A stretch of DNA of 64,000 bases. It comes from Bufo bufo (Eukaryota > Chordata > Amphibia > Anura > Bufonidae). Location: the NCBI RefSeq assembly GCF_905171765.1, contig NC_053390.1:590947793-591011792 (forward strand), written 5' to 3'. Each line of letters opens with the position of its first letter. Within the stretch, counting starts at the first letter, position 1. The position numbers and the translations under genes are program-made. Under the pieces are notes generated by a model that saw only the letters and a program-made list of their open reading frames with translations, had not been told where the DNA came from and did not search any database. This document shows positions 37,130 to 51,335 of this stretch, one piece after another.

Positions 37130-38590
37130 CAGATCTCTTAAGGTCCTGCCACAGCATTTCAGTTTGGTTAAAGTCTGGATTTTGTCTGAACCATTAAAAT
37201 AACTTGATGCTGGTATGCTTGGGATCATTGTCCTATCGCATGTCCCAGTTTAGGCCAAGCTTTAGCTATTGGACAGGTCTCACATTTGACTCTAGAATAC
37301 TTTGGTATACAGAAATGTTTATAGTCGACTAAATCACTGCAAGGTGGCCAGGTTCTATGGCTATAAAATAAAACCAAATCATTACCCCTCTTACCATCTT
37401 GCCTGACAGTTGGTGTGAGGAGGGATTGCCGATAATCTGTGTTCGGTTTTTGCCAAACATGGCACTGTGAATTATGGCCAAACATCTCCATTTTGGACTT
37501 GTTTGTCCAAAGAATATTGGGGATCATTTATAAGACACTGACCTTATACATCGGTCTTTGATATCCCCTGCAAAACTAGAGGCTGCACTTAATTTTTAAT
37601 GAGACATGTGTATTGTTATAAATTAAGTGCATTCTCCAGACGTCCATGTGCCTAGATTGAAATCTACTCCAGCAGGTAGATGGAGTAGATTTTAGTTTTC
37701 ATTTACAGAAGTTAACTGGCCGATGGCCTCACCTACACCACACTCTGACCTTGCAATTCCCCCTTTACAGAAAGTGGTGAGAACAGCATAAAAACACCAC
37801 CTGTGTCTAAATGTGCAGTTTGCTACTTTTTTTGCACCGGATTCTGGTGTACAAGGGCATTGTAATTGACCACCATTGTTCCAGAAGTTGTGTGGCTTGT
37901 TCAGAGGCAACTGCTGTATTCTGTTTTCTCCTGCCAACCCTTACAAACAAACCATAGTTGTTCATTATTTTTTATATTTGTACTGTCATGAACGAGAACA
38001 TGTACTGTAACCATGGGTGGACTGGCAACCTAATGTGGCCCTGGAAAAAAAACTAAAAGTGACCAATCCAAATTGACACAAGGTGGGAGCAACACAAGTG
38101 GGCGGGCTCAGCCATACCATATGCAGTTGAGGCCACAGGCCTCTTCCAGCCAGGAGCCTGAGATACCTGGGTTCCTGTGCCGTTTGTACACCTCATCGTC
38201 TTCAAGTCTAGTAGCCTGTTTCCTATGAGGGTGAATGGCAAGGAAGGAAGCCATAGGCTCCTGTGCCGCCACAGTATTAAACTATATCATTGCCTGTTAA
38301 TGGTGATACAGTTTAATTCAGGAGGGCATCTGTGGTATCTGGCTGGCTACATCATTTCTCACTGTAGAATGATGGACTTCAAATTGTTAGGAAATGGTCG
38401 TAATGACCCTTCCCAGATTAATAGGAGGCAACAGTTGCTTCTGTGAGATCATTGCTCATGTCTCTCCTACTTGGCATTGTGTTAGCACATGCCTGAATGC
38501 TCCAAACCAGCAAACTGCCAAAACTTCTGGTTTTATAGAGATGGTCACATTTGCTGGTGATCAGTTTATCAAGGACATTTAATTAGCATC
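37130..38590 (-). mobile_element. Decayed Tc1/mariner transposon, family A, with insertions
   Basis: Minus-strand fragments of a Tc1 transposase are visible: KMEMFGHNSQCHVWQKPNTDY around 37490-37430 (catalytic core) and LNKPHNFWNN around 37900. Near 38340-38580 the DNA matches the upstream and DNA-binding end. Unrelated blocks at about 37525-37855 and 38010-38330 interrupt it. Many stops; dead copy. Confidence 0.75.
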
Positions 38591-39219
38591 ATAGAATTTG
38601 AAGAGGATGTACTTTTCAGTTTAGGTCATCAATATCTGATTGGTTGGTGTCTGATACCCTGCACCCCCTTCGATAAGCTGTGCCCTGCAGCCTCTGGCAT
38701 TGGAACTAGCACTTTCATAGACTGCATCTTAACTCCCATTTACTTTGAACAGAGCTGGGCTTCTGGCTCCATTCAAAGTGCTAGTTCCAGTGTCTGTAAG
38801 GAACAGGTGATTGGTGTGGGTGTGGGGTGGTAGACCCCCACCAATCAGATACATAGATATTAGGAGCTGGCAAATCCTTTTAAGTATTTTCATGTGAAAA
38901 CTAGTATAACATTGTCAAGACTCCCAAAAAAACATGAGTCCTGCTTCCCCTGTCCACACATAAGTAATAGACAGCTCCATCTATATCATCTTCGCACTCA
39001 TACAAGAAAATCTGCCAATCACTCTGTGTGGGCGCTGTAAGCAAGACTCACAGGCTTACAGTAAATCATTCGTTATCATATACTGTCTCAGAAAGGTGGC
39101 ATAGAGTAACCTGATAGATCTGCTTTGAGACTTCTGTGAAAAACTCCAACAATTACATTATTTTATATTAATCAAAACTGAATCACTAGTGGTGATCATG
39201 CTTTAAGACAGTAGAATAT

Positions 39220-39220
39220 A

Positions 39221-39268
<48 letters not shown>
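39220..39268. repeat. (AT)n microsatellite
   Basis: A near-pure AT dinucleotide run. The Gmr1-like element inserted at its edge and a short AT run continues at 44438-44448. Confidence 0.9.
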
Positions 39269-39271
<3 letters not shown>

Positions 39272-39837
39272 ATAGCAGTCAGCTCCTACGACCAGTAGTT
39301 GAATAAAGGCAGGGACACAACAAAGTCACTTCAATACGGTTTATTGATAGTTCCAGCCAACTTACAGTTCAGTACAGCAGGTCCGCAGCCGGGTCAGGTA
39401 GTCAGTCAGTACCACACAAATAGAGTGATACAGGCTTTGGTCTCACTTAGAACCGTCCTCAGGCCAGTGTTGCTTCACACACCCCTTGCGCTCTGTGATT
39501 GGTAAGCCTCTCACTCATACAGACACACCCTGCTTCATGCTGCTGACTTTTTAAATCACTCTGGACATGGGCCACCTGAGAAATCCAGAGTGGATCGTGG
39601 GGAATAAGCACCTACCCAGCTCTTTGCTTATTCCCAATGAAAGCCAGGCCCGGATTTGCTGATACCAGCTATATTAGGTACCAACAGCGTCCACCATCTA
39701 TCCTAGTGGACACACTAGATATTGGCTTTCACTCCACCAAGGCCGGACACCTTGGTGGCACGTCTCAGGTGAACCACAGAAAACCATTCTAGGAGACACA
39801 ACCTTCCTTCATATATGAGGCCTGTCACTGCCTCACA
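39269..39837 (-). repeat. 3-prime LTR of the Gmr1-like element
   Basis: 569 bases, TG..CA. On the element strand it lies after RNase H. A G-rich polypurine tract (plus-strand CCCCCC run at 39840-39859) lies immediately inside it. Confidence 0.85.
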
Positions 39838-39962
39838 TACCCCCCCCCCCCGCCCCCCTCTGTTCAAACCTGTGGGGGTGAACACTTGCACCAAAACATG
39901 ATGCTCATGACAGGGCATCCGCATTACCCTGCAGCTTTCCCGCTCGATGTTACACTTAGAAA

Positions 39963-42850
39963 TTAAAATTCTGCAAGGAGAGAAACCACCTGGTGACCCG
40001 AGCATTTCTCTCTTTGGAATTCCTTATCCAGATCAATGGTGAATGGTCCGTCACCAGGTGAAAATGTCGCCCCAGCAGGTAGTACCGTAAGGATTCCAAG
40101 GCCCACTTGATGGCTAGGCACTCCTTTTCCACTATGCTTGTAGGTCTTTTCTGCTGGTGTAAGATTTCTACAGAAATAAATGATCGGATGTTCTCCGTTC
40201 ACTTTTTGATATAGAACTGCTCCTAGTCCTACTTCAGACGTGTCCGTTTGGACGATGAATTTATCCATAAAATTGGAGTGGGAAAGGACAGTTTGTTCAC
40301 ATAAGACCAACTTCAAGGCCTGAAATGCTTCTTCTGCCTGAGGATTCCACCGAATCCTGATTGACTTCCTTCCTTTCAGCAGATCGGTCAGGGGTGCAGC
40401 CCTCCCAGCGAAATTGAGTATAAACCGCCTATAATACTCAATAATGCAGAGAAACACTTTTACTTGCTTCGTAGGTCAGGGCTAATTTTGAATGGTCTCA
40501 ACTTTGTTTATTTGGGGTTTGATGACCCCACGGCCAATCACGTACCCCAAATAACGGGCCTCCTTTAGCCCTATTACACACTTTTGAGGATTCGCAGTCA
40601 AGCTTGCATCTCGGATGGAATCTACGACTGCCAGTCGCCACTATGAATAATAATATCGTCTAAGTAGGTGGATGCATACTTCCGATAGGGTTTTAATACT
40701 ATGTCCATCAGCCTCTGGAAGGTGGTGGGGGCCCCATGTTACCCAAAAGGCAAAACGACATAGTGATAAAGTCCCTCCAGTGTGACAAAGGCGGTCTTTT
40801 CCTTTGCCGACTCTGTCAGAGGTACCTGCCAGTAACCCTTGGTTAAATCCAGCGTCGCGAAGTACTGGGCCTGGCCCAGTCTTTCAATCAGCGCATCAAC
40901 CCAGGGCATTGGATAAAGGTCAAACTTCGACATCTCATTCAATTTCCGTAAATCATTACAAAATTGTAACGATCCATCTGGCTTTGGAATCAACACCATG
41001 GAACTGGCCGACTCACTCTTGGATTCTTTGATAACTCCTAGGCTAAGAATTTTCTGTACCTCTTCCGTAAATGCTTGTCTCCGGGCCTCTGGCACTCGGT
41101 TTCACTCGTACCCTTACCCGCGGCTCGGTGCATGCTGGACCATCGATGTACGGCCTGGCTTTTCTGAAAATATGTCTGTATTCTGCTGTACTAACTTATT
41201 GACCTCCCATTTTTGTTGTTTTGACAGGGATTCTGCTATTTTTACTCCGACCTCTGTCGGGACTGATATTTGAGGGTCTACAATATTTCCGACCAGCGCC
41301 TCCGTGGCCCACAGGGATTTTCTGTCCTTCCACGCCTTTAGCAAGTTCACATGATATATTTGTTCTGGTTTTCTCTGCCCAGGCTGATATATTTTTATAG
41401 TTCTCCAACTTTTTCCCAAACTTCATAGGGCCCTTGCCACTTGGCCAGAAACTTACCCTTAGCAGTGGGTATGAGCACAAGTACTCTATCTCACTGGGAA
41501 AAGGTCCTTACTGTGGCTTTTCTATTATACCCATGGCTCTGAGCTGCCTTAGCCTCTGCTAGATGTTCTCTCACAATAGGCATCACTGATGCAGTCCGGT
41601 CCTGCATATCTGCAATATGTTCTATTACACTCTTATGGAGAGTAGGCCCCTGCTCCCATGTCTCTGTGGCAATGTCCAGCAGGCCTCACTGATGTCTGCC
41701 ATATAACAGTTTGAACGGGGAAAAGCCCATTGAGGACTGTGGTACTTCTTGGATGGCGAACATCAAATATGGCAGCAACATATCCCAGTCCTTCTCATCT
41801 TGGGATATTAACCTTTTTAACATATTTTTTAGGGTTTTATTAAATATTTCCACCAGCCCATCTGTTTGGGGCTGGTACGTTGAGGTTCATAACTGCTTGA
41901 TTCGGAGCAGTTTGCCCAACTCCTTTGTCACTTTGGACATAAAAGGAGTTCCTTCATCCGTAAGATTCTCTTTTGGCAACCCAATGCGACAAAACATAGC
42001 AAATAGCTCCCTGCCATAAATTTTTTCGCTGTATGTCGGAGAGGAATGGCCTCCAGATTACGGGTTGCATAGTCCACTACCACTAATATGTGTTGGTGGC
42101 CCCGGGCCGACATTACCACAGGCCCCGCTAGATCCATAGTGATCCACTCAAAAGGTACCTCTATAATGACACTCTGGACACAAAACCTTAACCTCTTCAT
42201 AAACACCAGGCCAATAGAACCGCCTTTTTGACTCCAAGATGACCTCCCATTACATGTGCATGAGCCAAATTTAATACCGCCCGGCGATAGGGCTGTGGTA
42301 CCACTAACTGTTCCACTACATCCTGTCGGACCTTGTCCACCCGGTACAGTAAGTCCGGGGAAACAGCTATGTGGGGAAAAAAGCACTTCTGCGCCAGGTT
42401 GTTGGGCTACCCCATTGATTACAGTCTACCCAGAGTGGGGTCCTGGAGTTGGGTGGTACCAAACGTGTCCCGGGACACCTCCAGCTCCGGGATAGATGTG
42501 CCCTCCGCGTCCTCACCAGCCAATACCTCTAGGCGGAACCTATAGGGGTTACACTCTGGCCCTATGATGGGGACCCCTATGGCCAATACCCCAGAATCGG
42601 GGTCTTTGGGTTCAGGACCCAGAGAGTCTTTCTCCACAAGAGATTGCTCTCCGTCCTTCCATAAGGATCATAATATGGGCAAGTCTCTTCCTAAAATAGC
42701 CCTGTATGGAAGATTCTTTACCACTCCCACCACATGCTGTACCTCCCCGCCCGGCTTGGCCATGACAATCATCACCGCCGGTTACTCTCGGATATCCCCA
42801 TGTATACAGATGACGGAGACCTTTGGTTCAGTGGGATTTTCTTGAGAAAC
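39963..42850 (-). pseudogene. Gmr1-like pol: protease region, integrase, reverse transcriptase, RNase H
   Basis: Reading down from 42850 on the minus strand. The integrase core has WITMDLAGPVV (first Asp) and VVVDYATR at about 42150-42070; QTDGLVE-like and FAIQEVPQSSMGFSPF sequence follows to 41720; the integrase tail YQPGQRKPEQIYHVNLLKAW is at about 41380. Directly after comes the pre-RT segment, then reverse transcriptase (IPKPDGSLQFCNDLRKLN, FATLDLTKGYWQVPL; the YLDD active site at about 40655). RNase H follows (KFIVQTDTSEVGLGAVLYQK at about 40260). Many stops and frameshifts break it; one interrupts the RT at VLPFG, 40739. The protease is too eroded to point to. Nothing coding follows RNase H, confirming the order. 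Confidence 0.85.
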
Positions 42851-43149
42851 CAGTGGCCTGTGCACTAGGTTTAATCCGGTACCCGTTAATGGACACCTGG
42901 CACATGGGAGGTTCACCAGCCCTCAGCAGGGTGTAGGTGGTACAGACAGGCCTGGCATAGAATGAGGACCGGCGAGCAAACCCGCAGTCCATAAGCACTG
43001 CCAGCATCAGATATATGTGTTCTCACGAACCCACGGGGCACGCTTAATGGCTCTTTGGGTTGCATTATGCCTTGTTTCATATCGGGATTTTTTCCCCATC
43101 TCTGTAAGCGGGGCCGGGGATTTGGGTGTCACCCATTTTTGAGAAGTGT

Positions 43150-43763
43150 CCCGCACCTAATCCTGGGTGGCCATGTACCGGTCGACCAGGCTGACCAACT
43201 GGGCGAGGTTGCCCGGGTTCCCCTGACCCACCCAACGCTAGATGGCCACTGGCAGAGTACGCACAAACTGATCCAGCACCACACGCTCTATCATCTGAGC
43301 TGGGCCCAAAGTCTCAGGCTGGAGCCACTTCTTCACAAGGTGCAACAGATCATAAGCCTGCGACCTGGCGGGCCCACTGGTATACACTCGCTGGGCCCGC
43401 ACATATGTATTGACCCCCATGCGGGACAGGACCTCACCTTTAAACTTCCCATAGTTCTGGGCAACCTCACGGCTTAGGTCAAAGTAGGCCTTCTGTGCGT
43501 CCCCCACCAGAAACTGAGCCACCCGCTCTACTGTTCTTTCAAAAACGGTGAGAAAGGCCTCCACATCGTCTTCCGGAGTCATTTTTCTTAATGCTGACCA
43601 GACTTTTTCCCGGGCCGCTGGCTGGAGCTGGGTCACCGCTGGTGGTGTCTCTTTCAGGGACGCAATCTACTGCTGAAACAGGCTGTTGGTCTCTTGCTGT
43701 TGTGCATTGGGCCTATTGTTGCTGCGCATTGGCCAGCACTAGCTGCTTCAGTAGTTCCTCCAT
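43150..43763 (-). pseudogene. Gmr1-like gag with a SCAN-like capsid segment
   Basis: The frame probably began at the ATG on 43763-43761 (MEELLKQLVLANAQQQ). The best open part, 43636-43238, includes MTPEDDVEAFLTVFERTVE and ends in MIERVVLDQFVRTLPVAI. Past a stop it continues with RWVGQGNPGNLAQLVSLVDR. LDQFVRTLP...WV...P...LVSLV is the pattern of SCAN domains, which are held to derive from the Gag of Gmr1-like elements. In the element this protein would form the retrotransposon capsid. Stops make it non-functional here. Confidence 0.8.
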
Positions 43764-43840
43764 CTTGGCTGCTGGCTTAGGTTCTAACTTTGCTGGTTTA
43801 AGCCAGGACATGTGAACACTGTGTTTGCCTTACTGGTCTG

Positions 43841-43856
43841 CCCGCAATCTCCACCA
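43841..43856 (-). promoter_or_regulatory. Primer binding site of the Gmr1-like element
   Basis: Two bases inside the 5-prime LTR on the element strand lies TGGTGGAGATTGCGGG, starting with the TGG that pairs to a tRNA CCA end. I could not assign the tRNA. Confidence 0.6.
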
Positions 43857-43858
43857 TA

Positions 43859-44437
43859 TGTAGAGCCGTCAGATCCTACAACCAGTGTTGAAGAAAGGCA
43901 GGGATACAACAAAGTCACTTCAATACAGTTTATTGATAGTTCTAGCCAACTTACAGTTCAGTATAGCAGGGTCAGGTAGTCGGTCCATAACACATGAATA
44001 AAGTGATACAGGCTCGGGTCTCACTTAGAAGCGTCCTCAGGCCAGTGCTGATTCACACACGCCTTGCGCTCAATGATCTGTAAGCCTCTCACTCATACAG
44101 ACATACCCCGCTTCTTGCAGCTGACTTTTTAAATCACAGCCGTGGACATGGGCAACCTGTGAAACCCGGAGTGGATCGTGGGGAATAAGCACCCACCAGC
44201 ATTTTGCTTATTCCCAATGAAAGCCAGACCCAGATTAGCTGATACCAGCTATACTAGGAACCAACAGTGTCCACTATCTATCCTAGTGGACACACTAGAT
44301 ATTGACTTTCACTCCACCAAGGCCGGGCACCTTGGTGGCACAGCAAACCATGATATGCATCTCCTCTAATAGGTTTCCTGCACCATTCTAGGGAACATAT
44401 ACCTTCCTTCATATATGAGGTCTGTCACTGCCTCACA
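43859..44437 (-). repeat. 5-prime LTR of the Gmr1-like element
   Basis: 579 bases, partner of 39269-39837, with ACAACAAAGTCACTTCAATAC shared between the two. Small indels separate the copies. Confidence 0.85.
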
Positions 44438-44448
44438 ATATATATATA

Positions 44449-44915
44449 TTGTGGGGGATCGCTCTGGTAAACACTCGGCAGCTGTGCAGGAAGCAGGGAC
44501 AAAGACATGATAAAGTCTGATTTAAGTGTTTTTATTTCACACTTATATAATTAAACGTAAGCATAGCCCTAACAAATAGTCTTAAACAAACAAACCCTGC
44601 TCGGCTGAGCAAGCACCTAATATAAAAGACAATCCCTGACTATATGTGGGACTGGCTACCCGGCCCACGGGTACAAATGGTAAGTATTGGGTGGCACATG
44701 CAATACCTTCTGTAGTTCAGCAGTTAGCTCTCCAGGTATGGCCACCCTGCTCAGCTTTGAGGCCCTGACGACCCATGTGGGCTATGGAAGCCCAGGACCG
44801 AAGCCCGGGTGGAGTGACCATCCCATTGCCAACCTCAGTCACTCCAGTATAAGCAGGTCCCAGTACGTATTTTACAATGCTATGGCTAACAGACAAAACA
44901 GACTATGAACCCTGC
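44449..44915 (-). repeat. Possible LTR-type retroelement fragment
   Basis: TGTGGGGGATCGCTCTGG at the start, and a GC-rich stretch with TATATAATTAAAC, look like part of an LTR on the minus strand. No partner LTR, no target duplication and no coding part seen. Confidence 0.3.
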
Positions 44916-44918
44916 TTA

Positions 44919-45291
44919 GGCTGAGTTCACATCAGCGTTCAGCCTTTCCGTTCTCCTGCTCCGTTATATGGGCAGAGCAGGAGAACGGAAAGGACGGATT
45001 CGGCACATAACTGAGCCGAACAGAGCCTACGGACCCCATAGACTATAATAGAGTTCGTTAGGCTTTCGCTCAGAAGATGATTTTGGAGCGGAGACAAAAG
45101 TCCTGCATGTACTACTTTCGTCTCCGCTCCAAAATCATCTTCTGAGCATAAACCTAACGGACCTGATTATAGTCTATGGGGTCCGTAGGCTCTGTTCGGC
45201 TCAGCTATGTGACAAATCCGTCCTTCCCATTCTCCTGCTCCTATAACGGAGCAGGAGAACGCAAAGGCTGAGCGCTTATGTGAACTCAGCC
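44919..45291. mobile_element. TTA-flanked palindromic MITE
   Basis: TTA flanks both sides (44916-44918, 45292-45294). Ends GGCTGAGTTCACAT and ATGTGAACTCAGCC. The whole 373 bases form a near-perfect hairpin, for example GGAGCGGAGACAAAAGT paired with ACTTTCGTCTCCGCTCC around the apex near 45105. Confidence 0.85.
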
Positions 45292-45398
45292 TTATCTTGT
45301 GTCTGGGTTAACCTCTCGGTTCCCAGAGACACAACCAAGGATTACCACACACAGTTTAACCGTTTCCATGGCAGATATCCAAAACCATACCCTTCTCA

Positions 45399-45447
45399 AT
45401 ATATATACATATATAAATATATACTGTATATATATATATATATTATA
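45399..45447. repeat. AT-rich microsatellite
   Basis: Irregular TATATA/CATATA run. Confidence 0.7.
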
Positions 45448-45962
45448 TAAAAAAAAAATTATGGGTCACATGATGCAGTATGATATTTTCATAAATCTTC
45501 TAATCCAAGCAATTGATATCTATGTAGGTAAATGTATTTAACATATGGCTGACTTGGAGATAACAGCCAGGAGCTCTCCAGTAATGCAAATCGGCGGCTC
45601 AACCTATAGACCGAATGGAGATGGGTGCTCACCTCTCGGTCCACCCAGACCGCACAGTAGAAAAAAATAGTAATAAAGAAATGAGGGGCACTCCTTATAA
45701 GGGAACAGGAATCGGTAGTAAAGGGTTAAAATTTAATAGAAACAATACATCAAATTGTCATACATAAAAACATGATAAAACTAATAATAAAAATAAATGA
45801 AGATAGGGTCCTGAAGAAACCTGTTGATAATAAAAATTCAAGGGTTCATGGGACACTGCCCACAATAAAAGTCAGTCCCAGCAGGTCTATATGCACCTGG
45901 ATACGATTCCAAGAGCTCTCCAGCCCTCATGCAAACTCTGATGCGGCCATCATTAGTAATAG

Positions 45963-46220
45963 AGATGAGCGAATCGAGCTTTGGATGTTGCATCTGAAGT
46001 CGAATCATTCATAACTTTGGATTAATACTGTACGGCGATCCGTCTCTGTACAGTATTATAATGTATGGGCTTCGATAAGCCGAAGTTAGTTATTTGCAAA
46101 GTCGCGCGTGACTTCGTTGAATAACTTCGGTTATTGATTTTTAAAGTGGAAAACCACTTTAAAAGTTGAAAGTGAATTTGGGTTTGGTTCCGACTGGTAT
46201 ATGTACCCAACATGTACCCA
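45963..46220. mobile_element. Half of a GAGCGAATCGA foldback MITE
   Basis: Starts GATGAGCGAATCGAGCTTTG, with ACTGTACGGCGATC and GTCGCGCGTGACTTCG as in 51336-51793. Only the first arm and apex remain; the second arm is missing. Confidence 0.65.
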
Positions 46221-46390
46221 TTACCCCTGCTTCAGAACCCAAAATAAAGAGTGCACCACCAGGGTTGTGTGATCATTGACCACTTGCAGTTTATACTTTG
46301 TGAATCTCAGCTCAATTGCATTAAAGGGAATATGCCATGTTCTATTATATAACATATACAATTAAAACTTGTACTGACATTGATATTTAA

Positions 46391-47560
<1,170 letters not shown>

Positions 47561-47565
47561 AGTTA

Positions 47566-48460
47566 GGCCTCTTTCAGACAGGCGTCCCGGATTTGCTCCG
47601 GATGCGTCCCGGGTGCATTGCGGGAAACCCGCTCGAGTGCGCACACAATTTCAGTCAGTTTTGACTGCGATTGCGTTGCGTTGTTCAGTTTTTATCGCGC
47701 GGGTGCAATGCGTTTTGCACGTGCGTGATAAAAAACTGAATGTAGTACCCAGACCTGAACTTCTTCACTGAAGTTCGTGTTTGGGTTCGGTGTTGTGTAG
47801 ATGTTAATATTTTCCCTTGTAACATGGTTATAAAGGAAAATAATAGCATTCTTAATACAGAATGCATAGTAAAATGTTGCTTGATGGGTTAAAAAATCAA
47901 AAAAATCAACTCACCTCATCCACTTGATTGCGCAGCCGGCATCATCTTCTTTCTTCTTCTTTGAGGACCTGCAAAAGGACCTTTGATGACGTTATTCCGC
48001 TCACCACGTGGATGAGCGTGGTGACGTCAGCACAGGTCCAGATGAATAAAGATAGAAGGTCCTTTGGCAGGTCCTGAAAGAAGAAGATGCCGGCTGCGCG
48101 AACAAGCGGATGAGGTGAGTTAATTTTTTATTTTATTTTTTAACCCCTCATGCCACATTTTAGTAAGCATTCTGTATTAAGAATGCTATTATTTTCCCTT
48201 ATAACCATGTTATAAAGGAAAATAATACAGTAAATTGACTTTAATGGGGTTGCTCATCCCTATCATCTCCTAGCAACCATGCGTGAAAATCAGAATATAG
48301 AACATGCTGCAATTTTTATGCAACACACAAGTGATGCGTGAAAATCACCGCTCATCTGCACAGCCCCATTGAAGTGAATGGGTCCGCATTCAGTGCGGGT
48401 GCAATGCGTTCCCCTCTTGCATTGCACCAGCATGGAATTCTCGCCCGTGTGAAAGGGGCC
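47566..48460. mobile_element. Harbinger-like MITE, relative of 10979-12001
   Basis: Starts GGCCTCTTTCAGACAGGCG after TTA (47563-47565) and ends CGCCCGTGTGAAAGGGGCC before TTG (48461-48463, one change from TTA). The interior shares AACATGGTTATAARGGAAAA sequence and a foldback core (ACCTGCAAAAGGACC and complement) with the 10979 copy. Confidence 0.75.
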
Positions 48461-48595
48461 TTGGTGTTGCAAACACCTAGTAAATGTGATCTATGATGTG
48501 CTAAGTGGAAAGTGCCCTAGTTCACATGTAGCAGACAACAAAAGTATATAAAGAGAAAAAACTAATATTTACAGCAAAGTATATAAAATATTTAA

Positions 48596-49122
48596 AGGGC
48601 TTGTCCCATGACTATTGTAAAAAAATTGAAAATCATACCTCCTATAGCATGTGACAATGTCTTTCTAACAAATCTAGAACCAGTCCTGTACCGCATATGG
48701 ATCCAGAGCTCCCCCCATTCATTGCTCTGGTGGTTCTGCTAGATTTATTTCATGCTGGCAGCTCAGGGGTGTGTCATTTTGCTGAAGCTCTCTCCTTATT
48801 ACAGCTCTGGGTTTCTTTCTGCTGCAGCTCTCTCCCTATAACTGTCACAGCTTCTAATAGAATATCCAGCTGGTGGCAGATGAATAATGAAACTAAGCGT
48901 GTGCGTGCACCTTAGCAAAATGGATAGAGAAATATATACATATACATTTTATTGAATAACTCAGTGATCAAACTACATTTTTAATTACATGCAGGTTCAA
49001 AACTATTCAGATCCATTTGCTGGGTCCATATTCATAAGTGAAAGTTTGCCATGCTCAGGGGAGCATGGCCAACTAGAGTATATAAATATATCAGCTTTTT
49101 GGATTGATTGCAGAGGTCCTCT
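48596..49122. mobile_element. TTAA-bounded MITE-like unit
   Basis: TTAA at 48592-48595 is followed by AGGGCTTGTCCCATGACTA (same family as 13490). AGAGGTCCTCT precedes TTAA at 49123-49126. The two ends do not match each other, so it may be a chimera of two families. Confidence 0.5.
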
Positions 49123-49166
49123 TTAAATGAACAACACAATGCAGTGCAACTATCAGTCAAGCTTAA

Positions 49167-49900
49167 AGGGGTTGTCTCATCATGGACAATGGGGGCATAT
49201 CGCTAGGATATGCCCCCATTGTCTTATAGGTGCGGGTCCCACCGATGGGACGCACACCTATATCGAGAACAGAACCCTGCAAGTGAAGAAGGGCGCACTG
49301 CGCATGCGCAGCCGCCCTCCATTCATTTTCTAGAGGGCCAGCGAAAATAGCCGGCTTGGCTATTTCTGTCAGCCACATAGAAATGAATGGGAGCAGGGGC
49401 CGCGCATGCGTGGTATGCTCCAATTCACTTCTATGGGGAGCCGGCTTGGTGGTGGCCGGACCAGAGTCCTCCAGCCACCATCTTGCGGGGCTCAATTCTC
49501 GATATAGGTGCGTGTTGTTATTATCCACATTGCTTCCTTTGTTGGCTAGACTAATTTTTCCATCACATTATACACTTCCCGTTTCCAAGGTTATGACCAC
49601 CCTGCAATCCAGCAGCAGTGGCCGTGCTTTCACACTATAGAAAAAATCACTGGCCTCTCCGGTGGCTGGGACCATAGAATCACACATAGGCTAGTGCTTT
49701 TTCCTATAGTGTGCAAGCCCGACCACCGCTGATGGATTGAAGGGTGGCCGTAACCATGGAAACGAGAAGTGTATAATGTGATGGAAATATGAGTCTAGCC
49801 AGCAAAGGAAGCAATACGGACCATCACAATACATTAGGAAGTGCCTTGTATTAACTTTCTCTACATGATAAATGCCATTTGTTGAAGTGAGACAACCCCT
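49167..49900. mobile_element. Chimeric TTAA MITE
   Basis: TTAA on both sides (49163-49166, 49901-49904). Ends AGGGGTTGTCTCA and TGAGACAACCCCT mirror each other. The left half (49167-49510) has its own foldback centred on CATATCGCTAGGATATG and CACCTATATCGAG. The right half (from about 49525) matches the 33703-34159 family (ATTGCTTCCTTTGTTGGCTAGA). Confidence 0.65.
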
Positions 49901-50228
49901 TTAAGGAGGTTAGCCAAGGCCGAAAGGGTCGCCATGTGTTATAGAAACACTGGACTTTTCATAGTATTGCAGCTCAGCCCTATCCAAAAATACTTATGCA
50001 CAGCATACATGGGCAGTTCACATACTGGTACCAAAGCAATGACATGAATTCATGGAATGCATAATACTGTTCAGTGATTTGTATTAGACATATAAGGCAA
50101 CACATGCATAAAGCAGCATTTACAGAAGTTTAACCCATACTATGGAAAACATGAAATAATGTGGATAATTCACCAACACAACTAGCTGATCTTCCCCATT
50201 GTGCAGATGCTACACATAGCTGAATAAG

Positions 50229-50420
50229 GCTACCTTCACACTAGTGGCAGCCTTCTCCGGCAGGCTATTCCGGCGTGTGAACAGCTAGCCGGATCCGTGC
50301 TGCCGCTAGTGCACGCGTGCCGCCAGAGGTCCGCTCCAGCCCCATTGACTATAATGGGGGCGGGACGGAGTTCCGGCAGCAGCACGGCAAACATGCCGAG
50401 AGGCGGCCGAAATAAAACTA
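50229..50420. mobile_element. Harbinger-like MITE fragment
   Basis: GGCTACCTTCACACTAGTGGC with GCCGGATCCGTGCTGCC and ACTATAATGGGGGCGGGAC resembles the families at 2030 and 24434. Only one end is clear. Confidence 0.5.
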
Positions 50421-51335
50421 TGACATAAATACAACATAAATACAACATTTTTATTGCATCTAATCAGAAAATCATATAAGAAGATCCAATCACATTAAAA
50501 CTAATTTATCATTATGATTCTTAAAAAATTTTGATGTTTGCCCCATGTGTGACCTTACACCAGTTTTGGAAAAGCCACATTGTTCAAAGTGTTCTTAAAT
50601 TTATACTGCTGCTTTATTGCAATTTTGGCAGAGCTTAAAGAAGAACATATGACATCCTTTTCTTAACTATTTGTCACAAAAATATTGTCGGTGAGAAAAT
50701 GAACTATGATTATGAGATAATGAACTTTATCATTTACATACAGGACTAGGCAGTAGCATAATAGACTGAAGTTGAGTCCATCTGTTGCTGTTTTGCTCAT
50801 GATGTGTGACTGATGGGTCTGTGCTGCAACAGGTGGGCAAATTTGCATATAGCACAGGACATCAATTTAGATAAATACATTAGGGGACAAAAATCGAGAA
50901 CAAAAGATGGTTTTATCTGAAAATTACACAGTTTTTCATACATAGTACTGGTAAAATCATGTCTATTCATATTTTGTGTTATATAGATCACATACAGTAC
51001 AAATTGGTATAATGGAGATTTACTTACCAAAACTAGTTAAATAATAGTAAACAGCTAATATGATAAAAAAAAATTAAAAAAGTTTCATAATTTAACTGCA
51101 ATATACACAGGAGCATAACTAGGACCCCTGGGGCCGCATACCAAGACTTGAAATAGGGCCGCACTCCACCATGAACACCTTCAAACAAAGTTCAGAACAC
51201 GAGAACCTTATGATTATGTTGATATCCAGATTACACAGGGATAATGCACAAAGTGGGCAATATGTGCACAGTGATGTCACAGTACGGCAATAAGGCTCAC
51301 AGTGATATTACAACAGTATTATAAAACACATGGCA

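Larger units (their letters stand above)
39269..44437 (-). mobile_element. Gmr1-like Ty3/gypsy retrotransposon, full length but decayed
   Basis: LTRs at 39269-39837 and 43859-44437 share TGTA(T/G)AG..CGTCAG/CAGTCAG starts and TGCCTCACA ends. On the minus strand the order is gag (43763 to about 43150), integrase (about 42386 to 41300), reverse transcriptase (41095 to 40640), RNase H (40457 to 39963), then the LTR. Integrase before reverse transcriptase is the Ty1/copia-like order known in gypsy elements only from the Gmr1-like group of deuterostomes. The flanks are AT repeat, so the target duplication (ATAT) is uninformative. The LTRs differ at many sites and the frames are broken: an old insertion. 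Confidence 0.85.
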